This document shows positions 6,332 through 6,962 of a stretch of DNA of 6,962 nucleotides, in pieces. The DNA lies in NCBI GenBank assembly GCA_900557435.1, contig USSH01000134.1:1-6962 (forward strand), read 5' to 3'. This stretch comes from an uncultured Coprococcus sp. (GTDB lineage Bacteria; Bacillota; Clostridia; Lachnospirales; Lachnospiraceae). A program made the position numbers and the translations under genes. The notes under the pieces are model-generated. The model had not been told where the DNA came from and did no database searches. It saw only the letters and a program-made list of their open reading frames with translations. The number at the start of each line of letters is the position of its first letter. The stretch's first letter is position 1.

Positions 6332-6962
6332 CTAATCATCACTCCAATTATCTAATTCCCTCTTCAGAGCCGGAATAAATTCTTCCTCACTCAATCTTCC
6401 TACAACTTCACCTTTCTTTATCAGGAGACCACAACCTTTGCCTCCTGCAATTCCCAGATCCGCTTCCTTCGCTTCTCCCGGGCCATTCACAACACATCCC
6501 ATAACCGCAACCTTGATATTCAGATGATCGTAGTCTGACACAAGCTTCTCCACTTTGTTCGCAAGCCCTATCAGGTCGATCTCTGTACGCCCACATGTAG
6601 GGCATGATACAAGCTCCACCCCTCCTTTTCTGAGACCGAGAGCTTTAAGGATCAACTTTGCAGACAGGATCTCATCCACCGGATCCCCGGTGAGTGATAC
6701 TCTAATGGTATCTCCTATACCTTCGTGCAGGATTATTCCAAGTCCAACTGAGGATTTGATGTTTCCCCTTGTCACAGTTCCCGACTCGGTTATACCTACA
6801 TGCAATGGATAGTCTGTCTTATCAGCTATTATCTCATGCGCTTTAACGCACATCATGACATCTGAGGATTTGATGCTTATGACTATATTGTGATAGTCAA
6901 GCTCCTCTATCATACGAACCTTGTCAAGAGCACTCTCAACTATTCCCTCAGCCGTGACGCCG
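6332..6962 (-). CDS. ispG: (E)-4-hydroxy-3-methylbut-2-enyl-diphosphate synthase (IspG/GcpE), C-terminal part
   Basis: An iron-sulfur enzyme of the MEP isoprenoid pathway that reductively converts methylerythritol cyclodiphosphate to HMBPP in the cytosol. The reading frame is open to the right edge (GVTAEGIVESALDKVR precedes the first visible Met at 6913), so the true start lies outside and about 209 residues are visible. The [4Fe-4S] ligands are present: CPTCGRTEID (Cys codons at 6602-6604 and 6593-6595), then MGCVVNGPGEA (Cys at 6494-6496, Glu at 6473-6475). The motif SLTGDPVDEI before them is also typical of IspG. The C-terminus is normal (LDNWSDD). It stops with TAG at 6332-6334, immediately against the polC TTG and in the same frame. 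The order ispG-polC is common in Clostridia, where it usually follows dxr and rseP. Confidence 0.96.
   Translation of the reverse strand, partial: GVTAEGIVESALDKVRMIEELDYHNIVISIKSSDVMMCVKAHEIIADKTDYPLHVGITESGTVTRGNIKSSVGLGIILHEGIGDTIRVSLTGDPVDEILSAKLILKALGLRKGGVELVSCPTCGRTEIDLIGLANKVEKLVSDYDHLNIKVAVMGCVVNGPGEAKEADLGIAGGKGCGLLIKKGEVVGRLSEEEFIPALKRELDNWSDD
6342..6345 (-). promoter_or_regulatory. Ribosome binding site for polC, inside the ispG end
   Basis: GGAG on the minus strand lies within the last ispG codons, 10 bases before the TTG at 6329-6331. The spacing is a little long but workable. It is the best site near the N-terminus of the frame, since the ATG further in at 6266-6268 has AGGGAG directly against it. 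Translation of polC is probably coupled to termination of ispG. Confidence 0.45.

Overview
The window looks like part of a chromosome of a low-to-moderate GC Firmicute, most likely a clostridial Lachnospiraceae-type bacterium. The grounds are a PolC-type (not DnaE-type) replicative polymerase and the ispG-polC gene order common in that group. All genes I can support are read on the minus strand, so transcription runs from high to low coordinates.

Right part (1424-6962), conserved core: the C-terminal two thirds of ispG (isoprenoid synthesis, MEP pathway; its 5' end lies beyond the window) is followed with no intergenic space by a complete polC. The two genes share a reading frame and are separated by a single TAG codon, with polC apparently starting at a TTG. 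PolC is intact (NTD, OB, PHP split by a DEDDh exonuclease, polymerase, C-terminal clamp-binding motif). It is longer than the family norm because of an acidic, Gln/Met-rich N-terminal extension and a flexible Ala/Lys/Pro linker.

Middle (about 1101-1423), non-coding and built almost entirely of repeats. One array is a 31-bp tandem repeat (three good units and one decayed). The other is five copies of a GATACAATATT-type motif spaced about 40 bp, in two opposing orientations, forming a nested imperfect palindrome that ends exactly at the polC stop codon. This looks like a boundary or a protein-binding control region, not simple spacer DNA.

Left part (1-1110), AT-rich accessory region: a two-gene overlapping unit encodes a small P-loop NTPase-like protein with a damaged Walker A motif, then a Lys/Gln/Asn-rich protein with internal repeats. 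After it comes the first 23 codons of a third, unidentified gene running off the left edge. The two-gene unit and the edge gene are preceded by nearly the same upstream sequence (34 of 41 positions identical, at the same distance from the start codon). This suggests they are co-regulated members of one small accessory system or repeated cassettes of a mobile element. The rimP-nusA genes often found after polC in Clostridia are not seen here, which fits an insertion or rearrangement just downstream of polC. The function of the accessory genes cannot be told from the sequence.
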